From: a virus
Reading direction: 5' to 3' (one strand)
IMG/VR virus record: IMGVR_UViG_3300049794_000015
Span: 1-43,895 of that record
DNA: 43,895 nt
Under the pieces are notes generated by a model. That model worked only from the letters and a program-made list of their open reading frames with translations, was not told the origin of the DNA and did no database searches. The first letter of the stretch is position 1. Every line of letters starts with the position of its first letter. Below, in pieces: positions 16,649 to 22,982 of this stretch. Made by a program: the position numbers and the translations under genes.

Positions 16649-16795
16649 TTACTGGTGGCGGCCGGTGGAACACCAGGCGCACACCGGCGTGCTGGGGGGG
16701 GTGGTGCCTACCGGGTAGGTGATGGTGGTGGAGCAGCTGCATGTCGGGCAGTTGCAGGATCGGGTTTCTTGCTGCTGGCCGTTGTTTTTGCCCAC
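16649..16795 (-). CDS. 48-aa zinc-ribbon microprotein
   Basis: This gene is short. The GTG at 16795 starts a 48-aa product with CNCPTCSC at residues 14-21 and CAWC at 39-42, the plan of a small treble-clef or ribbon zinc binder (SCNCPTCSCSTTITYPVG, then PVCAWCSTGRHQ). The reading frame survives a run of eight G:C pairs, which supports it as real. No ribosome site is strong, so it may depend on the upstream 23-aa gene. Function unknown. Confidence 0.62.
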   Translation of the reverse strand: MGKNNGQQQETRSCNCPTCSCSTTITYPVGTTPPSTPVCAWCSTGRHQ

Positions 16796-16808
16796 GGGTG
16801 GTGTGGTC

Positions 16809-16880
16809 CTACCGGTTGGGGCAGTTTTGGGCGACCTGGTTGCAGCCGCACGTGCATTTGGGGGCGGTGGGGTAGGTCAT
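16809..16880 (-). CDS. 23-aa cysteine microprotein
   Basis: The start ATG at 16880 overlaps the RHH regulator stop (ATGA). The product, MTYPTAPKCTCGCNQ followed by VAQNCPNR, has four cysteines (CTCGC and a later C). Translational coupling to the regulator and cysteine spacing suggest a real mini-protein or a coupling leader for the next gene. Confidence 0.45.
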   Translation of the reverse strand: MTYPTAPKCTCGCNQVAQNCPNR

Positions 16881-17059
16881 GGGGTGGTGGTGTCCTTGGG
16901 TCGAGTGGGGAGTTTGGCGCCTGGTTCGCGGGCGTACCAGCGCATGAATGCGCGGATGGCGGTGGAGCGGTCGGTGTCGGCCGTTCCGGTTGCGGTGCTG
17001 AATGCTTCCCAGAGTTCGTCGTCGATGCGGAAGCGTCGGTGTTTGGTTCCGGCTGACAT
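16877..17059 (-). CDS. Ribbon-helix-helix regulator
   Basis: The 60-aa product begins MSAGTKHRRFRIDDELWEAF, the RHH (Arc/CopG/MetJ) N-terminal strand plus helix, then TDRSTAIRAFMRWYAREPG for the second helix. It should dimerise and bind short inverted repeats in the major groove. It is the first gene of the leftward operon (17059 to 12979) and is divergent from the gene at 17159. A consensus-like -10 lies 6 nt upstream of its ATG, so the mRNA is probably leaderless. Inverted repeats over both promoters (17062-17085 and 17104-17117) are the likely operators. Confidence 0.8.
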   Translation of the reverse strand: MSAGTKHRRFRIDDELWEAFSTATGTADTDRSTAIRAFMRWYAREPGAKLPTRPKDTTTP

Positions 17060-17061
17060 GG

Positions 17062-17085
17062 GGACACACTAGCAGGGGTGTGTCC
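17062..17085. promoter_or_regulatory. Inverted repeat operator 1
   Basis: GGACACAC (17062-17069) and GTGTGTCC (17078-17085) form a perfect 8-bp inverted repeat with an 8-nt spacer. It overlaps the leftward -10 (17066-17071). It is a probable site for the RHH protein or another repressor. Confidence 0.65.
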
Positions 17086-17094
17086 ACGTGCCTA
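17066..17094 (-). promoter_or_regulatory. Leftward promoter of the RHH operon (leaderless)
   Basis: On the minus strand, TAGGCA (17094-17089) and TAGTGT (17071-17066) are separated by 17 nt and match a vegetative actinobacterial promoter. The predicted transcription start falls on the ATG at 17059, giving a leaderless transcript. Confidence 0.6.
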
Positions 17095-17099
17095 CACCC

Positions 17100-17129
17100 T
17101 TGTGGTGTGTCCACACCTCGTGATAGGGT
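17100..17129 (+). promoter_or_regulatory. Rightward promoter with embedded operator
   Basis: TTGTGG (17100-17105), 18 nt, TAGGGT (17124-17129) fit a promoter for the gene at 17159. Inside the spacer, GGTGTG (17104-17109) and CACACC (17112-17117) form an inverted repeat. A repressor bound here would block RNA polymerase. Confidence 0.6.
17104..17117. promoter_or_regulatory. Inverted repeat operator 2
   Basis: GGTGTG-TC-CACACC, perfect 6-bp arms, lies in the spacer of the rightward promoter. The half-site GTGTG is shared with operator 1, so the same protein may bind both. Confidence 0.6.
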
Positions 17130-17158
17130 GGGACCACACCACCAAGAGGGAGCACCAA

Positions 17159-17356
17159 ATGACCACCACCGCCCAGCTCACCAAGACCCCCACCACCTAC
17201 GACCAGGTCCGACTCGGCGACCTGATCGACGGCACCAAGATCCGCCAGATCGACAGCGGCCCCGAAGGCGTCCAGCTCGGATTCGAGAACGAAGACGGCG
17301 GCTGGGACTGGGCCCCCATCCAGCCCGCCAACACCCCCGTCAGCGTCTACCGCTAG
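17159..17356 (+). CDS. Small acidic hypothetical protein
   Basis: The 65-aa product (ATG 17159, ribosome site AGAGGGAG) has a beta-rich SH3-like or sheet pattern: YDQVRLGDLIDGTKIRQIDS, then VQLGFENEDGGWDWAPIQP. It is the first gene of the rightward cluster and is opposite the RHH operon. No family recognised. It is followed by a hairpin at 17363-17384. Confidence 0.7.
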   Translation: MTTTAQLTKTPTTYDQVRLGDLIDGTKIRQIDSGPEGVQLGFENEDGGWDWAPIQPANTPVSVYR

Positions 17357-17362
17357 CCGACC

Positions 17363-17384
17363 GGCCCCCGGGAAACCGGGGGCC
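17363..17384 (+). terminator. GC-rich hairpin after first rightward gene
   Basis: GGCCCCCGG and CCGGGGGCC (17363-17371 and 17376-17384) form a 9-bp stem with a GAAA tetraloop. There is no T-tract, so it may be a partial terminator or an RNA-processing element controlling how much of the transcript continues to 17459. Confidence 0.5.
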
Positions 17385-17458
17385 ACCCCCGGCGGCCCAC
17401 AACCGTTGCGGACCCTAACTAAACATCCCCCTGCACCGCACCCGAACGGAGCATCACC

Positions 17459-18151
17459 GTGCACATCGCCACCAACACCCCCGCCGAGCCCTTCACGTTC
17501 GTGTCCGAACTGGAAGACGGCCAGGTCTTCATCGACCCGAGCGACCGCGCCGTCCGCACCGTGGCCGGCGAACCCACCGGTCAGCCGCACGACCGCGTCC
17601 GGATCACGTGCCGGGATGGTGTCGAGCTCCTGCTGTGGCGCCACACCCCGGTGGACCTGATCGACATGGACCAGCTGCACGAGCAGGCACTCGCCGAGTA
17701 CCAGACCCACTACGCGGGCCGTGACGGGCACCGCGCCGCGTACCAGAAGCTCACCGAAGCCGAGCTGAGCAGGCGTGTGACCGGTGAGGGCATCGCCGGC
17801 CGTGTCGGGGGCCGCGGCTACCGCAAGACGGTGGCCCTGGACGAGCTGCATGGGCGGGCCCTGGCCGAGCACGCCGGCGACATCGAACCCGACCTGCGCG
17901 CCAGAATCGCCCAACTGTCCATTGAGGAACTGAACATGATGGTGTTCGGTGCGTGGACCGACCAGGTGAAAGCGGCCGTGCTCGACAAGCTGCACGCCCG
18001 CGCGTTGGAGATGCCGTGCGACTCTGCCACGTGTGCGTGCAGCGCCGCTTGTCCGGCACGCTGGAAGTGTGGATCGCGGGCTGTTCGAGCGGGTTCGTGT
18101 GGTCGGGTGACCTGCGCTGCTGGATCGCGCCGGCCGCGATGGCCATGGTGA
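17459..18151 (+). CDS. Hypothetical protein with repeated LHxRALAE helices
   Basis: Open from GTG 17459 to 18151 (230 aa). Residues 1-60 are beta-rich (FTFVSELEDGQVFIDPSDRA, then VRITCRDGVELLLWRH). The helical part repeats a motif three times: MDQLHEQALAEY, LDELHGRALAEH and LDKLHARALEM. From about residue 187 (after 18016) the sequence turns into Cys/Arg/Ser/Ala-rich text that looks non-coding, while the -1 frame becomes protein-like and is the next gene. The true end may thus be near 18015, or the two genes may be one gene with a frameshift. Function unknown. Confidence 0.62.
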   Translation: MHIATNTPAEPFTFVSELEDGQVFIDPSDRAVRTVAGEPTGQPHDRVRITCRDGVELLLWRHTPVDLIDMDQLHEQALAEYQTHYAGRDGHRAAYQKLTEAELSRRVTGEGIAGRVGGRGYRKTVALDELHGRALAEHAGDIEPDLRARIAQLSIEELNMMVFGAWTDQVKAAVLDKLHARALEMPCDSATCACSAACPARWKCGSRAVRAGSCGRVTCAAGSRRPRWPW

Positions 18152-18540
18152 GCGCGCATGTTGCGGCGTTGGACGCCAACAGGTTCCGCGCCACCATCCT
18201 CAACCAGGGCTCACCCGGGATGCTGGGTGGCCTCATTGAGGCCGAGTTCGAGAAGCCGGCGTTGTCGCGTCGGTCGATGCTGGGCGAGTTGCAGCGCCGG
18301 GCGATGGAGGAGCACGCCGCACGGGCGATCGAGGCCTCCGTGCACGAAGAGGCGTTGCAGGTGGACGCGTTGATCACCCTGGCTATGGCGTCGGCGGTGG
18401 ACAACACGGACCCGGAGATCGGCAGTGTCCGGGACGTGATCATGGACGCGATCGAGCGCTTCGAGTACCAGCACGGCATCACGTTGGCGGGCGACGTGAT
18501 CGCCGCGGCGACGGCCGAAGTCACCGCACGCCTGGCCTGA
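18016..18540 (+). CDS. Hypothetical protein, overlaps previous gene in -1 frame
   Basis: The 174-aa product starts at GTG 18016 with GGAG 5 nt upstream. It begins with a CHVC pair (MRLCHVCVQRRLSGTLEVWI) and another Cys pair (AGCSS, LRCW), then a long helical region. SMLGELQRRAMEEHA echoes the LHxRALAE repeats of the preceding gene. The C-terminus contains DVIMDAIERFEYQHGITLAGDVIAAATAE written as two helices. The overlap with the previous gene is about 136 nt, which is long for this genome. No family recognised. Confidence 0.62.
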   Translation: MRLCHVCVQRRLSGTLEVWIAGCSSGFVWSGDLRCWIAPAAMAMVSAHVAALDANRFRATILNQGSPGMLGGLIEAEFEKPALSRRSMLGELQRRAMEEHAARAIEASVHEEALQVDALITLAMASAVDNTDPEIGSVRDVIMDAIERFEYQHGITLAGDVIAAATAEVTARLA

Positions 18541-18561
18541 CCAAACCCACCCTGCCCCTGC

Positions 18562-18604
18562 GGTGTGGCCGCGACCGGTCCCGAATCCGGGTCGCGGCCA
18601 CACC
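18562..18604 (+). terminator. 15-bp hairpin after 18540
   Basis: Arms 18562-18576 and 18590-18604 pair perfectly over 15 bp around a 13-nt loop. It lacks a T-tract. It lies between the stop at 18540 and the next gene (18637) and may terminate or attenuate. The stem base GGTGTGG resembles the half-site of operator 2. Confidence 0.6.
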
Positions 18605-18636
18605 AAGGGGGTCGCACCGAAAGTTGAGGGCTACCG

Positions 18637-18891
18637 ATGCGAGACCAGACCCTACCGGCCACGTCCGGTACCAAGCTGCTGGACATGACCGTGGTCGTCG
18701 ACGCCGTCCGCCGCGACGACCTGGGCAGCCAGGAGCTGCTCGACATCGCGGCCAGCTTGGACAAGGGGGAGCGCGAGTTCGTGGGACCGGGGGACCGGGA
18801 CGCGTGGTACATCGTGGCGATGGTGGCGACGGCGTTGGACTGCTCGGCACAGTTCGTGGTCGACGAGACGATCCACGCGTTGGGGTGGTGA
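18637..18891 (+). CDS. 84-aa hypothetical protein
   Basis: The product is mainly alpha/beta: LLDMTVVVDAVRRDDLGSQE, a helix LLDIAASLDKGEREFVG, then DAWYIVAMVATALDCSAQFV. No conserved motif is recognised. It overlaps the next gene by a GTGA junction, so both are likely translated together. Confidence 0.65.
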   Translation: MRDQTLPATSGTKLLDMTVVVDAVRRDDLGSQELLDIAASLDKGEREFVGPGDRDAWYIVAMVATALDCSAQFVVDETIHALGW

Positions 18892-19178
18892 CCGCTGTGC
18901 GGTACGACTTTGCCAGTGCCGAGTTCCGCCGCCGGTTGCGGGTGGCATGGCACGAGCTGGCCGCCACGCCTGACATCCTGCGGCAGGTCGGGGGTGAGCT
19001 GGTGGCCGAGCACCCTAGCCATGGCGACAACTACACCAGCGACTATCCCCGCGGCTACGGCGCCGGGATGCTGCAAGCGGCCCGGTTGTTGGAGGGTCCG
19101 CTGCAGCGGCTGCTCGCGGCGCTTCCGGTGTGCCCTCATGAAAAGCCGGTGACGGTGTGGTGCGAACACTGCGGCTAG
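18888..19178 (+). CDS. 96-aa hypothetical protein with C-terminal zinc motif
   Basis: I chose GTG 18888, which overlaps the preceding stop. The 96-aa product is helical (FRRRLRVAWHELAATPDILRQ, then GYGAGMLQAARLLEGPLQRL) and ends CPHEKPVTVWCEHC, a CxH...CxxC pattern for one zinc. It is the last gene of the rightward cluster and is followed by a terminator at 19243. Function unknown. Confidence 0.65.
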   Translation: MTAVRYDFASAEFRRRLRVAWHELAATPDILRQVGGELVAEHPSHGDNYTSDYPRGYGAGMLQAARLLEGPLQRLLAALPVCPHEKPVTVWCEHCG

Positions 19179-19242
19179 GCTGGGCGGCCCTGGTTCCTTC
19201 TCCCCCCGGTATCCTGCGCGGAACCGGTGGGGACCGGGGAAT

Positions 19243-19280
19243 GCCGCCCTTCCCGCCATCGCATCGGGAAGGGCGGCTTT
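19243..19280 (+). terminator. Intrinsic terminator
   Basis: A perfect 13-bp stem (19243-19255 with 19265-19277, 9-nt loop) followed by TTT. It should stop transcription from the rightward cluster 17159-19178. Confidence 0.8.
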
Positions 19281-19312
19281 CCGTTGTCGGTGGGGGCCGG
19301 TAGGGTCCGTGC

Positions 19313-19398
19313 CGGGAAGTCAGACCAAACCCGTGTTGCACTGCCGCGTTTCGACCGGACGCCGGAGAGCCCCCCACAGTGACTCGTGGGGGGCTTTC
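19313..19398 (+). ncRNA. Possible small RNA between tandem terminators
   Basis: A TAGGGT box (19301-19306), identical to the -10 at 17124, is followed by about 85 nt without a convincing ORF and then a terminator (19368-19397). This is the layout of a small RNA gene. The -35 (TTTCCG, 19278-19283, 17-nt spacing) is weak. Boundaries are estimates. Confidence 0.3.
19368..19397 (+). terminator. Second intrinsic terminator
   Basis: AGCCCCCCAC (19368-19377) pairs with GTGGGGGGCT (19386-19395), loop of 8 nt, followed by TT. A second terminator about 115 nt after the first suggests either a backup or the end of a separate short transcript. Confidence 0.75.
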
Positions 19399-19546
19399 CG
19401 TATGGCTGGGGGTGCCGGGGTGCCGTGGCCAGGGATCTACAGCTGGGGGTGTGGTCACGGAACCCCGGCGTTGTGGGGTCTACGCCGTCACGGAAGGCCC
19501 CACCATGAGCCTAAACGGTGTACCCGCACGGGTTGACGGTAGCGGG

Positions 19547-19711
19547 TCACGAGAGTGGCTGCTCGCGTCGGCGTTGCTGGACCAACGCTTTTTTGTCCAG
19601 TTTGTGTCGCGGTTGTGACACGGATTTGGCGCGTCGCCGGGCCAACTGGGCGACCAGGTGGCGGGCGCGGCGGGCGCCGCGGCGCCGCAACGGGTTACGC
19701 CACCGGGTCAT
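19547..19711 (-). CDS. 54-aa basic protein
   Basis: The ATG at 19711 lies inside the XRE gene end (17-nt overlap). The 54-aa product is strongly basic: MTRWRNPLRRRGARRARHL, then RRAKSVSQPRHKLDKKALVQ. Lys codons AAA and AAG in the second half argue for real coding. It would be the last gene of the long leftward operon and might bind nucleic acid. The coding call is moderate. Confidence 0.45.
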   Translation of the reverse strand: MTRWRNPLRRRGARRARHLVAQLARRRAKSVSQPRHKLDKKALVQQRRREQPLS

Positions 19712-19931
19712 CGTCGTCGCCGGCCAGCCATTCGAGGATGCGGAGCAGGGTGGTGGTGTTGACGCCACGCGATCGGGCCCGGAACCCGGCTAGGTTGCTG
19801 TGGGAGATGCCGATCTCGCGGGCCGCGGCTTGGTTGGACAGGCCGCGTTGTGTGCACACGTGTTCGATCAGGGTGGGGAGGTTGTTGACGGTCGCGATGG
19901 CCGCCCGTGCTCGGCGTTGCACCCGCGTCAC
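19695..19931 (-). CDS. XRE-like HTH protein
   Basis: The 78-aa product starts at GTG 19931. LIEHVCTQRGLSNQAAAREI and GISHSNLAGFRARSRGVNTT form a helix-turn-helix of the XRE/Cro type (about residues 22-60), followed by an acidic C-terminus (LEWLAGDDDDPVA). It is near the end of the leftward early operon. It may control late or lysogeny genes. The third helix (SNLAGF) is unusual but consistent. Confidence 0.72.
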   Translation of the reverse strand: MTRVQRRARAAIATVNNLPTLIEHVCTQRGLSNQAAAREIGISHSNLAGFRARSRGVNTTTLLRILEWLAGDDDDPVA

Positions 19932-20134
19932 GGCTGCTCGCCTCCCGCCTGGTCCCCAACCGGCGCACTGTGGTCAGGGCAGTAGTCGTTGCCCTGCCGA
20001 CGCGTCCAACCCCACTCGCGTGCGTCCGCTCGGATAGCGGTGGCGCTGGTGAACATGATCCCGTTGGAGTAAGCGTCGGCTGTGGCACAGTTCAGGTGAT
20101 CGCACCATAGGTTGACGGTCCGGATGACACTCAC
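19928..20134 (-). CDS. Small zinc-binding protein (phage paralogue family)
   Basis: The 68-aa product (ATG 20134) has LWCDHLNC early and YCPDH near the end, and the family core ATAIRADAREWGW between. It is a paralogue of the 12979-13176 product and of the C-terminal module of the 20131-21207 product. CxxxxC plus CxxH gives a likely zinc site. It overlaps both neighbours by 4 nt. Function unknown. Confidence 0.72.
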   Translation of the reverse strand: MSVIRTVNLWCDHLNCATADAYSNGIMFTSATAIRADAREWGWTRRQGNDYCPDHSAPVGDQAGGEQP

Positions 20135-21207
20135 GATTCGCCGCCGGGTGCCTGGTCCCCAACCACCGGGATGTCAGCGGCGCAGTCTGGGCAGAGGTCG
20201 ATCAGTTTGCCGTTGGCCCTTTTCCGTACCCAGCCTTTCCTTTTGGCTTCGGCACGGGCGAGCTTCAGCCCACGGTCGCCGTCCATTTCGGCGCTCCATG
20301 CGTGCTGCGGACACACCGGGGTCGCGTCCGGTTCGTCCTGCTTCGGTTCGGGTTCGGGTTGGGGCACGGTCACAAACGCCGAGAGAAGCCTTGACAGCTT
20401 CTGCGCTTCCGGGTCCATCTTGGCCACGGCCTGGTCGCTAGCGTTGTCGGTCCATACGGTGCTGTGGCCGCTGCTGTCCGGCGCGCTCTTGTGGATGTGG
20501 TCCCCGGGGGGCAGCGAGCAGGTTGCGACGCCGTTGGCGTAGGTGGAAGTGCATCGTACGGACGCCCCGACTTCGCCGTGTTCCGAGCAGACCCCGTCCG
20601 GGACCGGTTCGCCGCACATCCCCTCAGGGTCAGACCCTGCCTCGCCGCACAGCGGCGCCTGCTCGGTGGCGTCGGTGTCCGGTTCGGGTGGCGCGGCCGG
20701 TGGGCATCCGTCGCGGTGTCCCATCATGCTCGTGCGCTGCCCGCATCGGTGGCAGTGGTAGTGATTCTCGCCGGATACGTCGCACCCGCAGTGTTCGCAC
20801 CAGCCGCTCACTTCGACCGTGGCTGGTTGCAGCTCGCCGGCACGCTGGTGGCCATCGACCCGCGCCTGCCGGGAGTAATCCGGCTCGAATCGGGCGGCCC
20901 AGGTCGAGGCGCATTGCTCGGGGCTGGTGTGCGCGGCCAGCCTGGTGCGCGCGGCTGTCAGCTCGGCCATGCGCTCTCCGATCCACGCGATCATCAATCC
21001 ACCCGTGTTCGGGGCACCCAGCTCGACAAGCGTGTCCTCGACCCGCCGTAGCCGCTCCACTTCCCCGAGCGCCGCGCACCGCGCGCGGTGTTTCCGCAGA
21101 TCCTGTTTCAGGTAGTGGATCTCGTAATACAGATCATGGTTGGCGCACCCAGGAACGGCGACGGCTAGCGGGTTCGTGCAGTCCGGGCACTGGGCGTCGT
21201 CAGGCAT
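20131..21207 (-). CDS. Multi-zinc-finger protein
   Basis: The 358-aa product has several cysteine clusters: CPDC at 7-10 with CANH at 21-24, then a helical coiled region (about 27-95), CEHCGC at 137-142 with CHRC at 152-155, further Cys at 187, 198, 207, 219 and 230, and CPQH at 299-302 with CPDC at 339-342. The last part ([21 protein letters not shown] followed by LCPDC) is the same module as the two small zinc proteins at 12979 and 19928. The coiled N-terminal part resembles no family I know. It may act as a scaffold binding several partners or nucleic acid. Overlaps the clamp gene by 8 nt. Confidence 0.75.
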   Translation of the reverse strand: MPDDAQCPDCTNPLAVAVPGCANHDLYYEIHYLKQDLRKHRARCAALGEVERLRRVEDTLVELGAPNTGGLMIAWIGERMAELTAARTRLAAHTSPEQCASTWAARFEPDYSRQARVDGHQRAGELQPATVEVSGWCEHCGCDVSGENHYHCHRCGQRTSMMGHRDGCPPAAPPEPDTDATEQAPLCGEAGSDPEGMCGEPVPDGVCSEHGEVGASVRCTSTYANGVATCSLPPGDHIHKSAPDSSGHSTVWTDNASDQAVAKMDPEAQKLSRLLSAFVTVPQPEPEPKQDEPDATPVCPQHAWSAEMDGDRGLKLARAEAKRKGWVRKRANGKLIDLCPDCAADIPVVGDQAPGGES

Positions 21208-22273
21208 CGGCCGGCTCCTCTTCTTCCTCGGCGAGCGCCCGATCCACGATCCCGCTCACCACGTCGGTCACCAGGTCGGCGACCAGCGGCAGCGGATCGG
21301 TCACCGCGGCTTTCTTCCGGATCTTGAGCAGCACCCCGCCGAGTTCGTCCGGGCGCACGAGCACGGTCCGCGACTTGGTGCCGTCAGCCGGCCCGACCAC
21401 GCCGAGCACTTCCAGCTCGTCTAGCAGGCGTTCGGCGCGGGCGAACCCGACGCGTAGTTTCCGCTGCAACTGTGACGTGGACCCGAACCCCGCGATGACC
21501 ACCAGGTCAGCGGCCTGCTCCAGCAGGCTGTCCGGGTCGACCTGGGGGCGTTCCTCCTCTGGGGGGAGCTCGGCCGCATAGATGTCACCGCCGGGGGACC
21601 GGCCGGCTTGGGGGGTTTTCTCGTCGGGCCAGGACGCGGGGGTGAGCGCACCCCGGTAGCGCTCGCCGATCTGTACGAGGATCGCGCGGCGCTGGTGGAA
21701 CCGGTAGGTCTCGATGACCCCGCCGTGTGCTTTGGCGACGGCGGCGAACGCGGCCAACGCGGTGCCTGGGAGGTCCGTACGCGGCATGGGTGCCGCTTTC
21801 AGGTAACCGCCAGGCTCCCAGGCCCGGTCGTCGCGGAGGACGGCCCACAGGCCGCGCGGGAACTTGCTGAGGTCTCCGCCGGTGAACTCGATTTTGTCGC
21901 CTTCACCGAACAGGTCGGGGTCTTCCTCGACCTGCACGATGTGACCGTCGAACCGGATGTGCAACTGGTGGTCTTTGTTGTCCTTGGTCGCGGCCCGGAA
22001 CGTGTTGCACACGTTCGACGCTTTCGCCAACGGCCACAGCATCGGCTGTGTCATCTGCCCGTAGCACTCGACGTAGGTGTGGCCGACCGCGAGCCGGTTC
22101 GTGGAGGTCCCGACCAGGATGTCTGTCTGCCCGGGGTCGCCGGGGAAGCCGTAGCCGCGTGCGGTGTGCAGCAGGATCCCGTTGGTGGCGCCGCCTTCCA
22201 GGTCGGGGTGGGTGGTGGGTTTCAGGTCCCCGATCAACTCGATCAGTTTCACAGTGGCGATGCGGATGGTCAT
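21200..22273 (-). CDS. Sliding-clamp-like protein fused to FtsK-gamma winged helix
   Basis: The 357-aa product starts at ATG 22273 (TGATG with the RusA stop). Residues 247-307 ([20 protein letters not shown], then [20 protein letters not shown] and [18 protein letters not shown]) closely match the FtsK gamma winged-helix domain that reads KOPS DNA in FtsK. Residues 1-215 show a clamp-like alternation of helices and strands ([46 protein letters not shown] near 197-212 resembles the end of DnaN). The clamp call is tentative; the gamma domain is firm. It could hold DNA polymerase on phage DNA or direct DNA movement. No ATPase is present. Confidence 0.6.
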   Translation of the reverse strand: MTIRIATVKLIELIGDLKPTTHPDLEGGATNGILLHTARGYGFPGDPGQTDILVGTSTNRLAVGHTYVECYGQMTQPMLWPLAKASNVCNTFRAATKDNKDHQLHIRFDGHIVQVEEDPDLFGEGDKIEFTGGDLSKFPRGLWAVLRDDRAWEPGGYLKAAPMPRTDLPGTALAAFAAVAKAHGGVIETYRFHQRRAILVQIGERYRGALTPASWPDEKTPQAGRSPGGDIYAAELPPEEERPQVDPDSLLEQAADLVVIAGFGSTSQLQRKLRVGFARAERLLDELEVLGVVGPADGTKSRTVLVRPDELGGVLLKIRKKAAVTDPLPLVADLVTDVVSGIVDRALAEEEEEPADA

Positions 22274-22749
22274 CAGAGGTATTCCTCGGGATAGGTGCCG
22301 GTGAAGTGCCACACGTCGATGTGCGCGCCGCACCGTTCACCGGGCGCGGCATACCGTTTACGGGATTCGTGTTCGACGATCTGCGCGTCATCGTGAAGGA
22401 CCTTCGCGATCTTCAACGCGTCGCACACCGCACGGAGCAGCTTGTCCCCGTCCGGGACGCTCGTGTGTGGTGGTGTCGGCCGCGTTTTCGGCAGCCGGAC
22501 CGGGCGGGGCATCACGAACGTGCACACCACCCGGACCGGCACACCCTTCTCGAACCGGGCGCGGGGCTCGTTACGGCCGTTCAAGCACGCTTCCACGATC
22601 TTCCCCCGCCACGCCGGCAGGGCTTTCGCGGACTCGACCAGGTTCACTTTCCCGGTGAACCGCCGGTTGCGGCCGCGGCCGGCGGTCAACGGGATCGCGT
22701 CTTTGCTGCCCTGCGACACAGGGACCCCGGGCACGAACACGCGCAGCAT
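22273..22749 (-). CDS. rusA: RusA-family Holliday junction resolvase
   Basis: I chose ATG 22749; a GTG six nt upstream is possible. The 158-aa product shows the RusA signature [14 protein letters not shown] (residues 99-112) followed by [15 protein letters not shown] (119-133). Asp100, Asp102 and Asp120/Asp121 are the likely metal ligands and Lys near 131 a DNA contact. The N-terminal [16 protein letters not shown] is also typical. It would resolve four-way junctions produced by the phage recombination genes upstream (nuclease, annealing candidate). Overlaps the clamp start. Confidence 0.88.
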   Translation of the reverse strand: MLRVFVPGVPVSQGSKDAIPLTAGRGRNRRFTGKVNLVESAKALPAWRGKIVEACLNGRNEPRARFEKGVPVRVVCTFVMPRPVRLPKTRPTPPHTSVPDGDKLLRAVCDALKIAKVLHDDAQIVEHESRKRYAAPGERCGAHIDVWHFTGTYPEEYL

Positions 22750-22751
22750 GG

Positions 22752-22982
22752 TCACGACGGGTCCGCGGGCAGCAGCTCGGTGACCTTGACGCCCAACGTG
22801 GCCGCGATCAACACCAAGTCGGGCGCCGGAACCGGGACGTGGCCAAGCTCCCACCGGTTCAAGCGACTGTTGTTGATCCCGATCTTGGCGGCCAACACTT
22901 TCCCGGACCAGCACAATCGGTTGCGGTGGTAGGCGATGTTGCGGCCGATCATCGTGGCGATGCGCTGCCGGGCGGTGCTCAT
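22752..22982 (-). CDS. XRE-family HTH regulator
   Basis: The 76-aa product starts at ATG 22982 with an overlapped upstream stop (ATGA). IGRNIAYHRNRLCWSGKVLA and AKIGINNSRLNRWELGHVPV form an XRE helix-turn-helix; the last part (APDLVLIAATLGVKVTELL) is the dimerisation or closing helix. It lies in tandem with another XRE gene and may be a Cro-like or auxiliary regulator. Confidence 0.82.
   Translation of the reverse strand: MSTARQRIATMIGRNIAYHRNRLCWSGKVLAAKIGINNSRLNRWELGHVPVPAPDLVLIAATLGVKVTELLPADPS

Larger units (their letters stand above)
19179..19546. other. Gene-poor convergent region with terminators
   Basis: This stretch lies between the end of the rightward cluster and the end of the leftward early operon. 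It contains two terminators (19243-19280, 19368-19397) and a TAGGGT -10-like box at 19301-19306. A short rightward ORF (19505-19618) cannot be supported. I see no tRNA. Confidence 0.7.

Noticed and set aside
16509-16742. 77-aa minus-strand ORF (His/Pro-rich)
   Set aside because: It overlaps the 48-aa zinc gene out of frame, spans a strong hairpin and has no ribosome site.
19179-19546. tRNA gene or attachment site
   Set aside because: No cloverleaf, T-loop GTTCGAATC-like sequence or CCA end seen; hairpins here fit terminators. No integrase is present to justify an att site.
19505-19618. 37-aa rightward ORF over the convergent region
   Set aside because: No ribosome site, overlaps a better leftward basic ORF and the hairpin/T-run; evidence is too thin.
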